DNA of 64,000 nucleotides from Stenotrophomonas sp. 57 (GCF_030291075.1 NZ_CP127407.1:618001-682000), one strand, 5' to 3'; shown: positions 1 through 9,833, numbered from the stretch's first letter. Translations and numbers: made by a program. Notes: a model not told the origin generated them from the letters alone.

Positions 1-603
1 CGCGTGGCGCGCCTGACCGGTACCAGCAGCGAATTCGGCGTGCAGTACGACTCGCTGGCCGACCTGGTCAGCTTCGGCATGGCCCCGGCGCTGGTGATGT
101 ACCACTGGTCGCTGTCGTGGCTGAAGTTCGATGACCCGCTGCTCGGCCGCGTCGGCTGGGCCGTGGCGTTCCTGTATGCCGCGTGCGCGGCACTGCGCCT
201 GGCCCGCTTCAACACCCAGGTGGCGGTGGTCGACAAGCGCTGGTTCGTCGGCCTGGCCAGCCCGGCTGCGGCCGGCCTGATGATGTCCTTCGTCTGGGCC
301 TTCGCCGATGGCAACCTCGGCTGGGACGGCAACCAGCTGCGCTATGTGGCGCTGGCAGTGACGATCGTCGCGGCGTTGCTGATGGTCAGCCGTATCCGCT
401 TCTGGAGCTTCAAGGGCGGTGCTGCCAAGGGGGGGCGTTCGGACCGTGTGCCGTTCCTGGTGCTGGCACTGGTACCGGTGGCGATCGCCATCGCGGTCAT
501 TGATCTGCCGCGCGTGCTGTTCGCGGTGGGCATCCTGTACGCCTTGTCCGGCCCGGTGATGTGGGCCGTGCAGCGCCTGCGCAAGAAGCCCGAGGCCGCG
601 TGA
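1..603 (+). CDS. pssA: CDP-diacylglycerol-serine O-phosphatidyltransferase, 5' end cut by window
   Basis: Integral inner-membrane enzyme that transfers a phosphatidyl group from CDP-diacylglycerol to L-serine, the first committed step to phosphatidylethanolamine. The reading frame is open from base 1, so the start lies outside. The first residues, R-V-A-R-L-T-G-T, followed by E-F-G-x-x-x-D-S-L-A-D, fit the CDP-alcohol phosphotransferase signature (DGxxAR...G...D...D), lacking only its first Asp-Gly. Several hydrophobic helices follow, and the protein ends in a basic tail. The stop codon overlaps the next gene by four bases (GTGA), so the two are probably co-translated. Family assignment is firm. 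Confidence 0.9.
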   Translation, partial: RVARLTGTSSEFGVQYDSLADLVSFGMAPALVMYHWSLSWLKFDDPLLGRVGWAVAFLYAACAALRLARFNTQVAVVDKRWFVGLASPAAAGLMMSFVWAFADGNLGWDGNQLRYVALAVTIVAALLMVSRIRFWSFKGGAAKGGRSDRVPFLVLALVPVAIAIAVIDLPRVLFAVGILYALSGPVMWAVQRLRKKPEAA

Positions 604-1112
604 GCGGGGACCTGCCCGTGTTGTGGTCACCGGCCCAGCAGGCCTGGCTGCAGGCCATGGGCTACACCGTGTATCACGACGGCCAGCTGGCCGCCGAACT
701 GGATGCCGCGCTGCAGCTGAGTGTGGCCGAGGCCGAGGCCGAGGCGGCAGCAGCGGTGACGGAGCCGCCGCGGGCGCGCACTGCTCCCGCGCGCGAGCGC
801 GCGTCCGAAGCCGCGCCGACCCCGCGCCAGGAACGCCCGGCGCCGCCGCGTCGCGAGACCCCGGTCACCGCACCTGATACCGCGCCGGCACCGGCCCGGC
901 CGCTGCCGGGTGGCACTGCCCGGCAACCGGTGGTGCGGCTGCCGGATCGCCTGCAGATCGCGCTGCTGCGTGCCTCCGGCTGCAACCCCAACGATCCGGC
1001 CACGCAGGCGCTGATGGACAGCTGGCCGCTGGACCAGCTGCGCCAGGACCCGGCGGCCAAGCGCGCGCTGTGGCCGCAGCTGCGGGCCCTGCGCAAGCGG
1101 GGCGGCGCATGA
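600..1112 (+). CDS. holD: probable DNA polymerase III psi subunit (HolD-like)
   Basis: A 170-residue protein starting at a GTG that overlaps the pssA stop and ending four bases inside rimI. Residues near 8-22 (Q-Q-A-W-L-Q-A-M-G-Y-T-V-Y) resemble the N-terminus of E. coli psi, which binds the clamp-loader core. The C-terminus carries L-x-x-L-R-x-x-P-x-A-x-x-A-L-W-x-Q, which matches the end of E. coli HolD as I remember it. Between them is a Pro/Ala/Arg-rich, probably disordered linker (about residues 45-115). Directly preceding rimI is also the E. coli arrangement (holD-rimI). Psi bridges the gamma/tau clamp loader to chi, and chi (holC) is encoded 4.5 kb away. Overall similarity is low, so genomes of this group probably list it as hypothetical. 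The assignment rests on the two end motifs and synteny. Confidence 0.65.
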   Translation: MSGDLPVLWSPAQQAWLQAMGYTVYHDGQLAAELDAALQLSVAEAEAEAAAAVTEPPRARTAPARERASEAAPTPRQERPAPPRRETPVTAPDTAPAPARPLPGGTARQPVVRLPDRLQIALLRASGCNPNDPATQALMDSWPLDQLRQDPAAKRALWPQLRALRKRGGA

Positions 1113-1606
1113 GCGCGGTCAGCCAGTCCGGCCCGGTCAGCCTGCGCGCACTGCGCGAGAGCGACCTCAATGCGGTGATGGCGATCGAAGTGCGCGGGTA
1201 TCCGTTCCCATGGACCCGCGGCATCTTCGTCGACTGCCTGCGTGCCGGTTATCCCGGCCTGGCGATGGAGCGCGATGGCCAGCTGATCGGCTATGGCGTG
1301 CTCAGCATCGCCGCCGACGAGGCCCATGTGCTGAACATCTGCATCGATCCGATCACGCAGTCGCGTGGCCTCGGGCGGCAACTGCTGCGGGCGCTGGTAC
1401 AGCTGGCCGGTGATCGTGGCGCGCAGCGCGTGTTCCTGGAAGTGCGTCCGTCCAATGCGCCGGCGCTGGCGCTGTACCACAGCGAAGGCTTCAACGAGAT
1501 CGGCCGTCGCCCGCGTTACTACCCGGCCGCACAGGGCCGCGAAGATGCGCTGGTGATGGCGATCGAGCTGGTTGACGGCGACCTGCAGACGATGCCACCG
1601 CTGTAA
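1109..1606 (+). CDS. rimI: ribosomal protein bS18 N-alanine acetyltransferase RimI
   Basis: A 165-residue GNAT-fold acetyltransferase that acetylates the N-terminal alanine of ribosomal protein S18. The acetyl-CoA loop reads Q-S-R-G-L-G-R-Q-L-L (about residues 91-100). It is preceded by the beta-4 strand A-H-V-L-N-I-C-I-D and followed by the RimI-typical E-V-R-P-S-N-x-x-A-L-x-L-Y and E-G-F. I chose the ATG at 1109 because it overlaps the upstream stop as ATGA; in-frame starts further upstream would run into the previous gene. It is the last gene of the pssA-holD-rimI run. Confidence 0.92.
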   Translation: MSAVSQSGPVSLRALRESDLNAVMAIEVRGYPFPWTRGIFVDCLRAGYPGLAMERDGQLIGYGVLSIAADEAHVLNICIDPITQSRGLGRQLLRALVQLAGDRGAQRVFLEVRPSNAPALALYHSEGFNEIGRRPRYYPAAQGREDALVMAIELVDGDLQTMPPL

Positions 1607-1614
1607 CGGAGAAG

Positions 1615-1640
1615 GGCGGCCGGCCAGCGGTCGGCACTAC
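1615..1640 (-). repeat. SMAG-like palindromic repeat, single or decayed copy
   Basis: An inverted repeat (GGCCGGCC then GCGGTCGGC) ending in CTAC, which on the minus strand begins GTAGTGCCGACC. GTAG at one end of a short stem-loop is the mark of S. maltophilia SMAG elements. It lies between the convergent rimI and EamA genes; a further fragment with TTGGTAGGCAC lies near 1685-1697. Confidence 0.6.
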
Positions 1641-1702
1641 CGCGCTCGCCGGGCGCGCCCCGGCCCTGCCGGCGGCGGCCCACCTTGGTAGGCACGCACT
1701 GC

Positions 1703-2524
1703 TCACGCCAGCCGCAGCGCCAATACACCGCCGACGATGAGCGCCGCCGCCAGCCACCGCGCACGCGGAATGCGCTCGCGCAGCAGGAACACCGAGATCA
1801 GCAGCGCGAACAGGATCGAAGACTCACGCAGCGCGGAGACCATCGCCACCGGCGCCTGGGTCATCGCCCACAACGCCATTGCATAGGACGCCGTGGTGCC
1901 GACACCACCGGCCAGACCGAGAGGCCAATGCTGCCGCGCATAGGCCAGTACCGCGCCGCGCCGGGTGTACAGCGCCCACAATGGCAGGGGAATGCCCGAC
2001 AGCAGGAACAGCCACAGCGTGTAGCTGAGCGCACTGCCGGACTGGCGCGCACCCTGTGCATCGACCAGGGTGTAGGTGGCGATCATCGCCGCGGTCAGCA
2101 GTGGCAGGCGCAGTTGGCCGCCACGTGCACCCAGTGCCATGCACAGGATGCCGGTGCTCACCAGCACCACGCCCAGCCACGCGGCAGGTGGCAATGGTTC
2201 GCCCAGCAGGGTGCCGGCCAGCGCAACCAGGATCGGCGCGCTGCCACGCATCAGGGGATAGGCCAGGCTCATGTCGACCTGCTGGTAGCAGCGTGCGACC
2301 AGGCCGTAGTACGTCACCTGCAGCAGCACCGACGCGCCCAGCCACGGCCAGCTGTGCGCGGCCGGGAACGGCAGGAAGGGCAGGGCGGCCGCCGACAGCA
2401 GCGCGGCGCTGCCGGTGACCAGCACGGTGCCGAGGAACTTGTCCGGCCCGCGTTTGACGATCGCATTCCAGCTGGCGTGCAGGGCCGCAGCCGCGAGGAC
2501 CAGCAGGAAAATGGAAAGAGGCAT
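1703..2524 (-). CDS. EamA/DMT-family transporter
   Basis: A 273-residue, very hydrophobic protein with about ten predicted membrane helices in two halves, the layout of the drug/metabolite (EamA) exporter family. Visible hallmarks are A-S-W-N-A-I-V-K-R in the first loop, S-L-A-Y-P-L-M-R-G-S-A-P near residue 75, and E-R-I-P near the end of the second half. The start at M-P-L-S-I-F follows the valS terminator region; the longer open frame upstream runs through repeats and into valS and is not credible. The substrate cannot be told from sequence. It lies downstream of valS on the same strand but is separated by a hairpin, so it may have its own promoter. Confidence 0.82.
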   Translation of the reverse strand: MPLSIFLLVLAAAALHASWNAIVKRGPDKFLGTVLVTGSAALLSAAALPFLPFPAAHSWPWLGASVLLQVTYYGLVARCYQQVDMSLAYPLMRGSAPILVALAGTLLGEPLPPAAWLGVVLVSTGILCMALGARGGQLRLPLLTAAMIATYTLVDAQGARQSGSALSYTLWLFLLSGIPLPLWALYTRRGAVLAYARQHWPLGLAGGVGTTASYAMALWAMTQAPVAMVSALRESSILFALLISVFLLRERIPRARWLAAALIVGGVLALRLA

Positions 2525-2551
2525 CGGGCGATGATGCCACGCCGGGAAAAT

Positions 2552-2580
2552 GGAAACGCCGGGCATTGCCCGGCGTTTCC
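2552..2580 (-). terminator. Hairpin terminator after valS
   Basis: A perfect 13-bp stem (GGAAACGCCGGGC with its complement) around a three-base loop. In the minus-strand direction it is followed by CATTTTCC. It lies between the valS stop and the EamA start. Confidence 0.6.
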
Positions 2581-2592
2581 GATTCCGCATCG

Positions 2593-2640
2593 GTAGATGC
2601 CAACCTCTCCCGACGTGGGTGCCAACCTTGGTTGGCACGC
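2593..2640 (+). repeat. SMAG-like repeat (GTAGATGCCAACC type)
   Basis: Begins GTAG and contains the stem GTGCCAACC-TTG-GTTGGCAC (2619-2638). It lies just past the valS stop codon. Confidence 0.6.
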
Positions 2641-2655
2641 ACCAGAGCGCGGCGC

Positions 2656-5484
2656 TTACAGCTTCGCGCGCTGCTCGCGCAGGCCGGCCAGTTGGGTATT
2701 CCAGTCGGCCAGCCGCACGCGTTCCTGCTCGACCACCGCCGGTGGCACCTTGTCGGTGAACCTGGCCAGCTTGGTCTCGCTCTTTTCCTTTTCGGCATCG
2801 ACGCGGGCGATTTCCTTGTCCAGGCGCACGCGCTCGGCATCGAGATCGACCAGGCCTTCCAGCGGCACCAGCAGCTTCAGCTCGCCCACGATCGCAGCGG
2901 CAGCCGGCGGTGCGCTTTCGCCTTCGGCCAGCCACTGGATGCTGTCCAGCTTCAGCAGGAACGACAGCGAGGCGCTGAAGCGTTCAATGCGCAGGCGGTC
3001 CTGCTCCAGCCCGGCCTGCAGGCGCAGCGGCACCAGCTTGGATGGGGCAACGTTCAGTTCGCTGCGCACGCGACGCACCGCGCTGATCACCGCCTTCAGC
3101 CATTCCACGTCGGCTTCGGCCTGGGCGAAATCGCCTTCGAACTCGGCTGCGGTCGGGTACGGCCGCAGCGACAGCGTGGTCTCGGCCAGGCCCAGGCGCG
3201 GCGCCAACTGCTGCCACAGCTGCTCGGTGATGAACGGGGTCAGCGGGTGCAGCAGGCGCAGCAGCGCTTCCAGCACGTACAGCAGGGTGTGGCGGGTGCT
3301 TTCGGCATCGGCGGCATCGGCACCGTTCAGGGCCGGCTTGCTCAGTTCCAGGAACCAATCGCAGAACGCGTTCCAGGCGAACTCGTACAGGCACTGCGCC
3401 AGCAGGTCGAAGCGGTAGGCGGCGAAATGGCCCTGCGCTTCGGCGGTGGTGGCGGCCAGGCGCGCGAGGATCCAGCGCTCGGCATCGGTACGCGGCTTGG
3501 GCACGCCGGTGAACGCCACGCCCTCGGTGTTCATCAGCGCGAAGCGGCTGGCGTTCCACAGCTTGTTGCAGAAGTTCTTGTAGCCCTCGGCGCGGTTCAT
3601 GTCGAACTTGATGTCGCGGCCGTGGGTGGCCAGCGCTGCGATGGTGAAGCGCAGCGCATCGGCACCGTGGGCAGCAATGCCGTCCGGGAATTCCTTGCGG
3701 GTGGCCTTCTCGATCTTCTCCACCATCTTCGGCTGCATCAGGCCGCCGGTGCGCTTGGCGACCAGGTCGTCGATGGTGATGCCGTCGATGATGTCCAGCG
3801 GGTCCAGCACGTTGCCCTTGCTCTTGGACATTTTCTGGCCCTGGCCGTCGCGGATCAGGCCGGTGAAGTAGACGTCCTTGAACGGGATCTTCCCGACCAG
3901 GTTGTCGGTGGCCATGATCATGCGCGCCACCCAGAAGAAAATGATGTCGAAGCCGGTGATCAGCACCGACGACGGCAGGTAGCGGTCGAAGCCGCGCTCG
4001 GCCATGGCCTGTTCGTTCGGCCAGCCCAGGGTGGAGAAGGGCCACAGCTGCGAGGAGAACCAGGTCTCCAGCACGTCGCTTTCCTGGTTCAGCACCACGT
4101 CGCTGCCGAGGTTGTTCTTCGCGCGCACTTCGTCTTCGGTGCGACCGACGTAGCAGTTGCCGGTGGCGGCGTCGAACCACGCCGGAATGCGGTGGCCCCA
4201 CCACAGCTGGCGGCTGATGCACCAGTCCTGGATGTTGTTCATCCAGTGGCGGTAGGTGTTGATCCAGTTCGGTGGCACGAAGGCGATGGTTCCGTCTTCG
4301 ACCAGTTCCAGGCCGCGCTTGGCCAGGTCGTCCATCTTCACGAACCACTGGTCGGTCAGGTACGGCTCGATCACCTGGCCGGTACGGTCGCCGCGCGGCA
4401 CCTGCAGCTTGTGCGCGCGGGTCTCGACCAGGATGCCCAGGTCTTCCAGCTCGGCCAGCACGGCCTTGCGCGCGGCGTAGCGGTCCAGGCCCTGGAAGCG
4501 TTCCGGCGCATTTTCATTCAGCGCTGCCACCGGGGTGAACAGGTTGATCATTGGCAGGCTGTGGCGCACGCCCACTTCATAGTCATTGAAATCATGCGCC
4601 GGGGTGACCTTGACCACGCCGGTGCCGAACGCGCGGTCCACGTAGTCATCGGCGATCACTGGCACGCGGCGGCCGGTCAACGGCAGCACCACGCTCTTGC
4701 CGATCAGGTGGGCGTAGCGTTCATCGTCCGGGTGCACCATCACCGCGGTATCGCCCAGCAGGGTTTCCGGGCGGGTGGTGGCGACCACCAGGTAGTCGCG
4801 GGTTTCGCGCAGGGTTTCCACGCCGTCGGCATCGCGCTCGACGTGCTCGTAGCTCAGGCCGTCATCCAGCGTGTAGGCGATCGACCACAGGAAGCCATCT
4901 TCCTCGGCGCTCTCCACTTCCAGGTCGGAAATGGCGGTCTTCAGCACCGGGTCCCAGTTGACCAGGCGCTGGCCGCGGTAGATCAGGCCCTGCTCGTACC
5001 AGCGCACGAAGGCTTCGCTCACCGCAGCCGACGGCTGCGGGTCCATGGTGAAGGTGCTGCGCGACCAGTCGGCCGAGGTGCCGAGGCGGCGCATCTGGCG
5101 CTCGATGGTGTCGCCGGACTGCTGCTTCCACTCCCAGACCTTGCCGATGAAGCCCTCGCGGCCCAGCGAATCGCGGGTCTCGCCCTTGCCTTCCAGCGCC
5201 AGGTTGCGGCTGACCACCATTTCGGTGGCGATGCCGGCGTGGTCGGTACCGACCTGCCACAACGTGTCGTAGCCGCGCATGCGGTGGTAGCGCACCAGCG
5301 CATCCATCAGCGTCTGCTGGAACGCATGGCCCATGTGCAGGGTGCCGGTCACGTTCGGCGGCGGCAGCAGGATGGTGTACGGCTCGCCCGTGCCGGACGG
5401 CTTGAAGTGGCCGGCCTTCTCCCAGGCCTCGTAGAGGTCGGTCTCGAAGGACTTCGGGTCGTAGCTGGAGGCGAGTTGGGTCAT
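2656..5484 (-). CDS. valS: valyl-tRNA synthetase
   Basis: A 942-residue class I aminoacyl-tRNA synthetase that charges tRNA-Val. The HIGH-type ATP motif is H50-M-G-H53, after [16 protein letters not shown] lies near residue 550. The CP1 editing domain with [10 protein letters not shown] lies between them. The protein ends in the coiled coil typical of ValRS, with [11 protein letters not shown] leading in. Length is normal. The order pepA-holC-valS on one strand is widely conserved in gammaproteobacteria. The minus strand just before the ATG shows no strong Shine-Dalgarno sequence. Confidence 0.98.
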   Translation of the reverse strand: MTQLASSYDPKSFETDLYEAWEKAGHFKPSGTGEPYTILLPPPNVTGTLHMGHAFQQTLMDALVRYHRMRGYDTLWQVGTDHAGIATEMVVSRNLALEGKGETRDSLGREGFIGKVWEWKQQSGDTIERQMRRLGTSADWSRSTFTMDPQPSAAVSEAFVRWYEQGLIYRGQRLVNWDPVLKTAISDLEVESAEEDGFLWSIAYTLDDGLSYEHVERDADGVETLRETRDYLVVATTRPETLLGDTAVMVHPDDERYAHLIGKSVVLPLTGRRVPVIADDYVDRAFGTGVVKVTPAHDFNDYEVGVRHSLPMINLFTPVAALNENAPERFQGLDRYAARKAVLAELEDLGILVETRAHKLQVPRGDRTGQVIEPYLTDQWFVKMDDLAKRGLELVEDGTIAFVPPNWINTYRHWMNNIQDWCISRQLWWGHRIPAWFDAATGNCYVGRTEDEVRAKNNLGSDVVLNQESDVLETWFSSQLWPFSTLGWPNEQAMAERGFDRYLPSSVLITGFDIIFFWVARMIMATDNLVGKIPFKDVYFTGLIRDGQGQKMSKSKGNVLDPLDIIDGITIDDLVAKRTGGLMQPKMVEKIEKATRKEFPDGIAAHGADALRFTIAALATHGRDIKFDMNRAEGYKNFCNKLWNASRFALMNTEGVAFTGVPKPRTDAERWILARLAATTAEAQGHFAAYRFDLLAQCLYEFAWNAFCDWFLELSKPALNGADAADAESTRHTLLYVLEALLRLLHPLTPFITEQLWQQLAPRLGLAETTLSLRPYPTAAEFEGDFAQAEADVEWLKAVISAVRRVRSELNVAPSKLVPLRLQAGLEQDRLRIERFSASLSFLLKLDSIQWLAEGESAPPAAAAIVGELKLLVPLEGLVDLDAERVRLDKEIARVDAEKEKSETKLARFTDKVPPAVVEQERVRLADWNTQLAGLREQRAKL

Positions 5485-5556
5485 GCGGGGGAACCAGGAG
5501 GTAATCGTTGAAGGATCAGGGCGCGGCGGCGGCCGCTCAAGGGGGCCGGTGCGCGC

Positions 5557-5982
5557 TTACATGTCGTGCTTGTTCAGGTCGTAACCGGCGGCCTTGTACT
5601 GGCGCCAGCGTTCGCGCAGCGGTTCGCGCGCTTCCGGATCGGCCGGGACCACTTCCAGCACGCGTTCGCACTGGCCCAGCCAGGGTTCATCGCGCAGGTT
5701 GATCACCAGCGGGCGTGCCGGCGCGTCGGTTCCGGGTACGGCGATCAGTACCAGGGCCTCTTCCTCGTCCATGTCTTCGCCGGCGATCTGGTGCGGGATG
5801 TAGGCATCGTTGTCGAATGCCCACAGCAGCTCGTCCAGCTCTTCGGCCTGGGCCTGGTCGCGGGCCAGCACCAGGGTGAACAGCCCGGCGTCGTTGGCCT
5901 TGCGCGCCAGCTCGCAGACCAGGCGCAGCGGCTCGGTCAGGAAGCGGGGCTTGGCGATCAGGTAGAAGTCGGCGCGGGGCAT
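5557..5982 (-). CDS. holC: DNA polymerase III chi subunit
   Basis: A 141-residue protein of the HolC family. Chi links the clamp loader, through psi, to single-stranded DNA-binding protein. The start M-P-R-A-D-F-Y-L-I, the segment L-x-W-A-F-D-N-D-A-Y-I-P-H, and the late R-E-R-W-R-Q-Y-K-A-A-G-Y-D-L are typical. It lies between pepA and valS as in E. coli. Its probable partner psi is encoded near base 850 on the other strand. Confidence 0.95.
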   Translation of the reverse strand: MPRADFYLIAKPRFLTEPLRLVCELARKANDAGLFTLVLARDQAQAEELDELLWAFDNDAYIPHQIAGEDMDEEEALVLIAVPGTDAPARPLVINLRDEPWLGQCERVLEVVPADPEAREPLRERWRQYKAAGYDLNKHDM

Positions 5983-6005
5983 GGCAGGGTCCGGGTCAGG
6001 CAGGG

Positions 6006-6052
6006 GCCCGGCATTGCCGGGCGAGGCCCTGGCCGGCAGAGGCCGGCCAGGG
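6006..6052. repeat. Two adjacent strong hairpins between pepA and holC
   Basis: A GCCCGGC-ATT-GCCGGGC hairpin (6006-6022) is followed by a perfect 10-bp stem CCCTGGCCGG/CCGGCCAGGG with a 6-base loop (6027-6052). No U-tract follows, so this looks like an RNA-processing or attenuation structure, or repeat DNA, rather than a classical terminator. Confidence 0.5.
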
Positions 6053-6064
6053 TCGGGTACGGCA

Positions 6065-7543
6065 TCAGGCGCGGGCGACCTGGTCCAGCAGCCACTGGCT
6101 CAGCAGGCCGACCGGGCGGCCGGTGGCCATGCCACGCTTGCCTTCATCGCTGGCGACGCCGGCGATGTCCAAGTGGGCCCAGCGCTGGCCTTCGGCGAAG
6201 CGCGACAGGAAGCAGCCGGCGGTGATCGCACCGGCCCAACGGCCGCCGATGTTGTAGACGTCGGCGAAGGTCGAATCCAGCATCGGCTGGTACTCGTCCC
6301 ACAGCGGCAGGCGCCAGGCGCGGTCGAACACGTGCTCGCCGGCGGCCAGCAGCTCGTTGGCCAGGTCGTCGTGCTTGCTCATCAGGCCGGCGGTCTGGTG
6401 GCCCAGGGCCACCATGCAGGCACCGGTCAGGGTGGCGACGTCGACCAGCGCGGCCGGCTCGAAGCGCTGTGCGTAGGTCAGCGCGTCGCACAGGATCAGG
6501 CGGCCTTCGGCGTCGGTATTGCCCACTTCGATGGTCTTGCCCGACATCGAGGTGATCACGTCGGACGGACGATAGGCATTGCCATCGATGGCGTTTTCAA
6601 CGGCCGGCACCACCACGACGAGGTTCAGCGGCAGCTTGGCCTTCACGGCAGCAACGAAGGTGCCGATGACGTTGGCGCCACCGCACATGTCGTACTTCAT
6701 CTCCTCGATGCCGCCCTGGGTCTTCAGGTTGACGCCACCGGTATCGAAGGTGATGCCCTTGCCGACCAGCACATAGGGCTTGGCGTCGCCTGCACCGGTC
6801 CACTTCAGCACCACCAGGCGCGGGCGGTTGGCCGAGCCACGGGCCACGGCCAGCAGCGAGCCCATGCCCAGCGCTTCCATCTGGTGCTCGTCGAGGATCT
6901 CGGCTTCGGCACCCTCGTGCTCGCCGGCGAACTTCACGCCCACCTCGGCCAGGTAGGCCGGGGTGCAGTAGTTGGGCGGCAGGTTGCCCAGCTCGCGGGC
7001 GAACTCCACGCCGGCGGCGATGGCCTGGCCCTGGGCCAGCGCCTGCGCATCGTCACCGGCGATGGCCAGCTGCGCCAGGCCGGCGTCGTCGGCCTTCTTC
7101 TTGCCCAGCGTGGCGGTGTAGCGGTAGGCGGCGTGATCGGCGGCGATCACCGCCTGGCGGATCGCCCAGGCCGCGTCGCGGTCCTTGATGGCCACTTCGG
7201 ACAGGGTGAACAGTGCGCTGCGGGTAGCACCGGCCTTCAGCGCGCGCACGGCGTCGCCGATGGCCTTCAGGTACTGCGGCACGCCGAAGCGGGCGGCCTC
7301 GCCCAGGCCGACCACCAGCACGCGTGGGGCAGTCACGCCCGGCAGGTCGTGCAGCAGGGTGGTGGCACCTGTCTTGCCGGACAGGTCGCCGCGCTGGGCC
7401 AGCGAGGCCAGGCGGCCGCCGCTGGCGGCGTCCAGGGCCTGCGCGGCCGGGGTCAGGCTGTGGTCGGCATAGGCGCCGACCACCAGGCAGTCAACGGTGG
7501 CGGCAGCCGGCGCGAGGTGGTTCAGGGTGAATTCGAGGGCCAT
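6065..7543 (-). CDS. pepA: leucyl aminopeptidase (M17)
   Basis: A 492-residue cytosolic zinc/manganese aminopeptidase releasing N-terminal residues from peptides; in E. coli PepA is also an accessory protein for Xer recombination. The family signature N-T-D-A-E-G-R-L is present. Metal-site segments are also seen: [11 protein letters not shown], and [10 protein letters not shown] chose the start M-A-L-E-F-T-L; the longer frame adds eleven residues over the divergent promoter region. It is divergent from lptF, a neighbourhood conserved in many gammaproteobacteria. Confidence 0.96.
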   Translation of the reverse strand: MALEFTLNHLAPAAATVDCLVVGAYADHSLTPAAQALDAASGGRLASLAQRGDLSGKTGATTLLHDLPGVTAPRVLVVGLGEAARFGVPQYLKAIGDAVRALKAGATRSALFTLSEVAIKDRDAAWAIRQAVIAADHAAYRYTATLGKKKADDAGLAQLAIAGDDAQALAQGQAIAAGVEFARELGNLPPNYCTPAYLAEVGVKFAGEHEGAEAEILDEHQMEALGMGSLLAVARGSANRPRLVVLKWTGAGDAKPYVLVGKGITFDTGGVNLKTQGGIEEMKYDMCGGANVIGTFVAAVKAKLPLNLVVVVPAVENAIDGNAYRPSDVITSMSGKTIEVGNTDAEGRLILCDALTYAQRFEPAALVDVATLTGACMVALGHQTAGLMSKHDDLANELLAAGEHVFDRAWRLPLWDEYQPMLDSTFADVYNIGGRWAGAITAGCFLSRFAEGQRWAHLDIAGVASDEGKRGMATGRPVGLLSQWLLDQVARA

Positions 7544-7568
7544 TGAGCAGATTCCATTGGCGAGTCCG

Positions 7569-7574
7569 TACAAT
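7569..7574 (+). promoter_or_regulatory. Candidate -10 box for lptFG
   Basis: TACAAT lies 73 bases before the lptF ATG in the 104-bp pepA-lptF divergent gap. No good -35 is seen at 17 bases; TTGAGC lies 20 bases upstream. A GCCCAG/CTGGGC stem-loop (about 7590-7609) falls in the predicted leader. Confidence 0.4.
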
Positions 7575-7647
7575 CGCAGGCCGTTTACGCCCAGACAGTA
7601 GACTGGGCGGCACCGCGAACGAACCCCAGAGTTTAAACCACCGCCCC

Positions 7648-8730
7648 ATGCTGAAGCTCGACCGATACCTGCTGGGCGATTTCGTCCAGAGTTTCCTGGC
7701 TACCCTGATCGTCCTGCTGGTGGTCAGCGTGGGCGGCGTGCTGGTGGACATCCTCGGCAACATCGCCGACGGGCGCCTGCCGGCCAAGCTGCTGTTCTCC
7801 CAGTTGGGCCTGCAGTTCATCGCCTACCTGCCGCTGATCCTGCCGCTGGCCCTGATGCTGGGCCTGCTGCTGGCCATCGCCCGCCTGTACCGTGACTCGG
7901 AAATGGCGGTCATCACCGCCATTGGCGTGGGCCCCAAGCGCCTGCTGCGGCCGCTGCTGATGCTGGTGGTGCCGGTGGTGCTGCTGGTCGGCGCCTGCTC
8001 GCTGTGGCTGGGCCCGTGGGCCGGCCGGGTGGCCGAGCAGATGATCATCGAGGCCAACCGCAGCGTGCTGATGGCCGGGCTGGAACCGGGGCGGTTCACC
8101 CCGCTGCCCAATGGCGGCGTGGTCTACCTGTCCTCGATCTCGCCCGATGGCACCCAGCTGGGCAAGGTGTTCCTGCAGCGCCAGAAGGATGACCGCCTGG
8201 AAGTGGTGTCCGCCAATGGCGGCCGCATGTTCTTCGAGGGCACCCGCCAGCGTTTCCTGGAGCTGGATGACGGTCACCAGGTGGAAGGGCCGGTGGCCGG
8301 TGGGCTGGATTACCGCCTGGCCACCTTTGCCCGCAACGACGTGGCCCTGCCTGATGGCGCCCAGACACGTACCGAGGATGACCCGGAACTGATGCCGACC
8401 CTGAAGCTGATCGGTGACGAGCGCCCGCAGGCGCAGGCGCAGCTGCACCGCCGCCTGGCCCCGCCGCTGATCGCGCTGGCGTTTGCGCTGCTGACCGTGC
8501 CGCTGGGCCGCAGCTCGCCGCGCCAGCAGCGCTACGGCCGCATGATGCTGGCGTTGATGGCCTACATGGTGGGTACCAACCTGATGTTCATCGGCAGTGG
8601 CTGGATCGCCAACGGCAAGATTCCGCCCGCGCTCGGCCTGTGGTGGCTGACCTTGCCGCTGCTGGCGCTGGCAATCTGGATGTATGCACGTGATGGCCGC
8701 CTGGGCCGCCCGAAGGGAGCCCGCGCATGA
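7648..8730 (+). CDS. lptF: LPS export permease LptF
   Basis: A 360-residue inner-membrane subunit of the LptB2FG transporter, which extracts lipopolysaccharide from the inner membrane and passes it to LptC-LptA. It shows the LptF/LptG layout: three N-terminal helices (about residues 10-125), a periplasmic jellyroll region (about 130-265), then three C-terminal helices. M-L-K-L-D-R-Y-L-L at the start is typical. The ATG at 7648 is preferred over the longer upstream frame, which would cover the promoter. It overlaps lptG by four bases (ATGA). Confidence 0.95.
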   Translation: MLKLDRYLLGDFVQSFLATLIVLLVVSVGGVLVDILGNIADGRLPAKLLFSQLGLQFIAYLPLILPLALMLGLLLAIARLYRDSEMAVITAIGVGPKRLLRPLLMLVVPVVLLVGACSLWLGPWAGRVAEQMIIEANRSVLMAGLEPGRFTPLPNGGVVYLSSISPDGTQLGKVFLQRQKDDRLEVVSANGGRMFFEGTRQRFLELDDGHQVEGPVAGGLDYRLATFARNDVALPDGAQTRTEDDPELMPTLKLIGDERPQAQAQLHRRLAPPLIALAFALLTVPLGRSSPRQQRYGRMMLALMAYMVGTNLMFIGSGWIANGKIPPALGLWWLTLPLLALAIWMYARDGRLGRPKGARA

Positions 8731-9833
8731 GGCTGCGCCCGATGCGTTTCGACCTGTACCTGGGCCGGTCGGTGTTCACCACGGTGCTGCTGACCTGGGC
8801 CGTGCTGGTCGGCCTGGACGTGGTGATGGCGTTCTCCGGCGAGTTCAAGGACATCGGCAAGAACGGCTACACCCTGGGCCATGCCGCCGCGTGGGTGCTG
8901 TACACGGTGCCGCGCCGCGCCTACACCATGTTCCCGACCGCCGCGGTGATCGGTGCGCTGATGGGCCTGGGCCAGCTGGCTGCCACCTCCGAGCTGACCG
9001 CACTGCGCGCGCTGGGCCTGTCGCGCAAGCGCCTGAGCGTGTCGGTGGCGATCGCGCTGTCGTTGCTGACCGCAGTGATGGTGCTCAGTGCCGAGACGCT
9101 GGGTCCCTGGGGCCAGGATCGCGCCGATGCGCTGAAGTCCAGCGCCAAGTGGGGGCGGGACATCGCCACCAGCCGCTACTCCGGGTTGTGGGCACGCGAA
9201 GGCGACACCTTCCTCAATGCGCAAAGCGGCGAAGAGCAGCTGGTCGGCGACAAGGGCACGCGTCTGATCCTGCGCGACGTGCGCCTGTACCGCGTTGCCG
9301 AGGACGGCACGATCGCCTCGCTGACCCATGCCGACACCGCCGAGCATGACAAGGACGGCTGGGTGCTGACCGGCGTGCGCCGCGACACCTTCGGCGAGCG
9401 CTCGGCGAGCCGCCAGGAAGTGGCACGCGAACCGTGGAACTCGAAGCTGGATGCGGCGGCGCTGGCTACCGGCATTGCCAAGCCGCGCAACCTCAGCGTG
9501 GCCGAGCTGAGCACCAGCATTGCCTACCGCGAACGCAACGGGCTGGATGCGCGCGATTTCGAGGATGTGTACTGGAGCCGCTGGTTCTACCCGGTGAATG
9601 TGCTGGCGCTGTGCCTGGCGGCGGTGCCGTTCGCGTTCGGCTCGCTGCGCAGCGGCGGCATGGGCAAGCGCTTGTTCCTGGGCATCCTGTTCGCGCTGGG
9701 CTTCTGGCTGCTGCAGCTGTTCTTCGGCCGCATGGCAGGCGCGCTGAAATTCGATTACCGCATTGCCTATGCGTTGCCGCCGATCGTGATGCTGGCGGTA
9801 TCCGGGCTGCTGTTCCGGCGCAAATCGGGCTGA
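8727..9833 (+). CDS. lptG: LPS export permease LptG
   Basis: A 368-residue partner of LptF in the LptB2FG complex, with the same six-helix plus jellyroll layout. Typical features are the start R-F-D-L-Y-L-G-R-S-V, the segment E-L-T-A-L-R-A-L-G-L-S near residue 95 (coupling helix that contacts LptB), and a C-terminal stretch of three helices ending F-R-R-K-S-G. The start overlaps the lptF stop. It is followed directly by a SMAG repeat. Confidence 0.94.
   Translation: MRLRPMRFDLYLGRSVFTTVLLTWAVLVGLDVVMAFSGEFKDIGKNGYTLGHAAAWVLYTVPRRAYTMFPTAAVIGALMGLGQLAATSELTALRALGLSRKRLSVSVAIALSLLTAVMVLSAETLGPWGQDRADALKSSAKWGRDIATSRYSGLWAREGDTFLNAQSGEEQLVGDKGTRLILRDVRLYRVAEDGTIASLTHADTAEHDKDGWVLTGVRRDTFGERSASRQEVAREPWNSKLDAAALATGIAKPRNLSVAELSTSIAYRERNGLDARDFEDVYWSRWFYPVNVLALCLAAVPFAFGSLRSGGMGKRLFLGILFALGFWLLQLFFGRMAGALKFDYRIAYALPPIVMLAVSGLLFRRKSG

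Noticed and set aside
2525..2935. N-terminal extension of the EamA transporter into valS
   Set aside because: It would cross a terminator hairpin and a SMAG repeat and overlap the valS C-terminus; the hydrophobic protein starts cleanly at 2524.
2566..5511. 981-codon plus-strand frame over valS
   Set aside because: Low-complexity Gln/His/Arg-rich translation typical of antisense frames; valS on the other strand is unambiguous.
5485..5556. AGGAGG at 5500-5505 as a ribosome site for a plus-strand gene
   Set aside because: The frame that follows is short, antisense to holC, and without homology; the site is a chance match.
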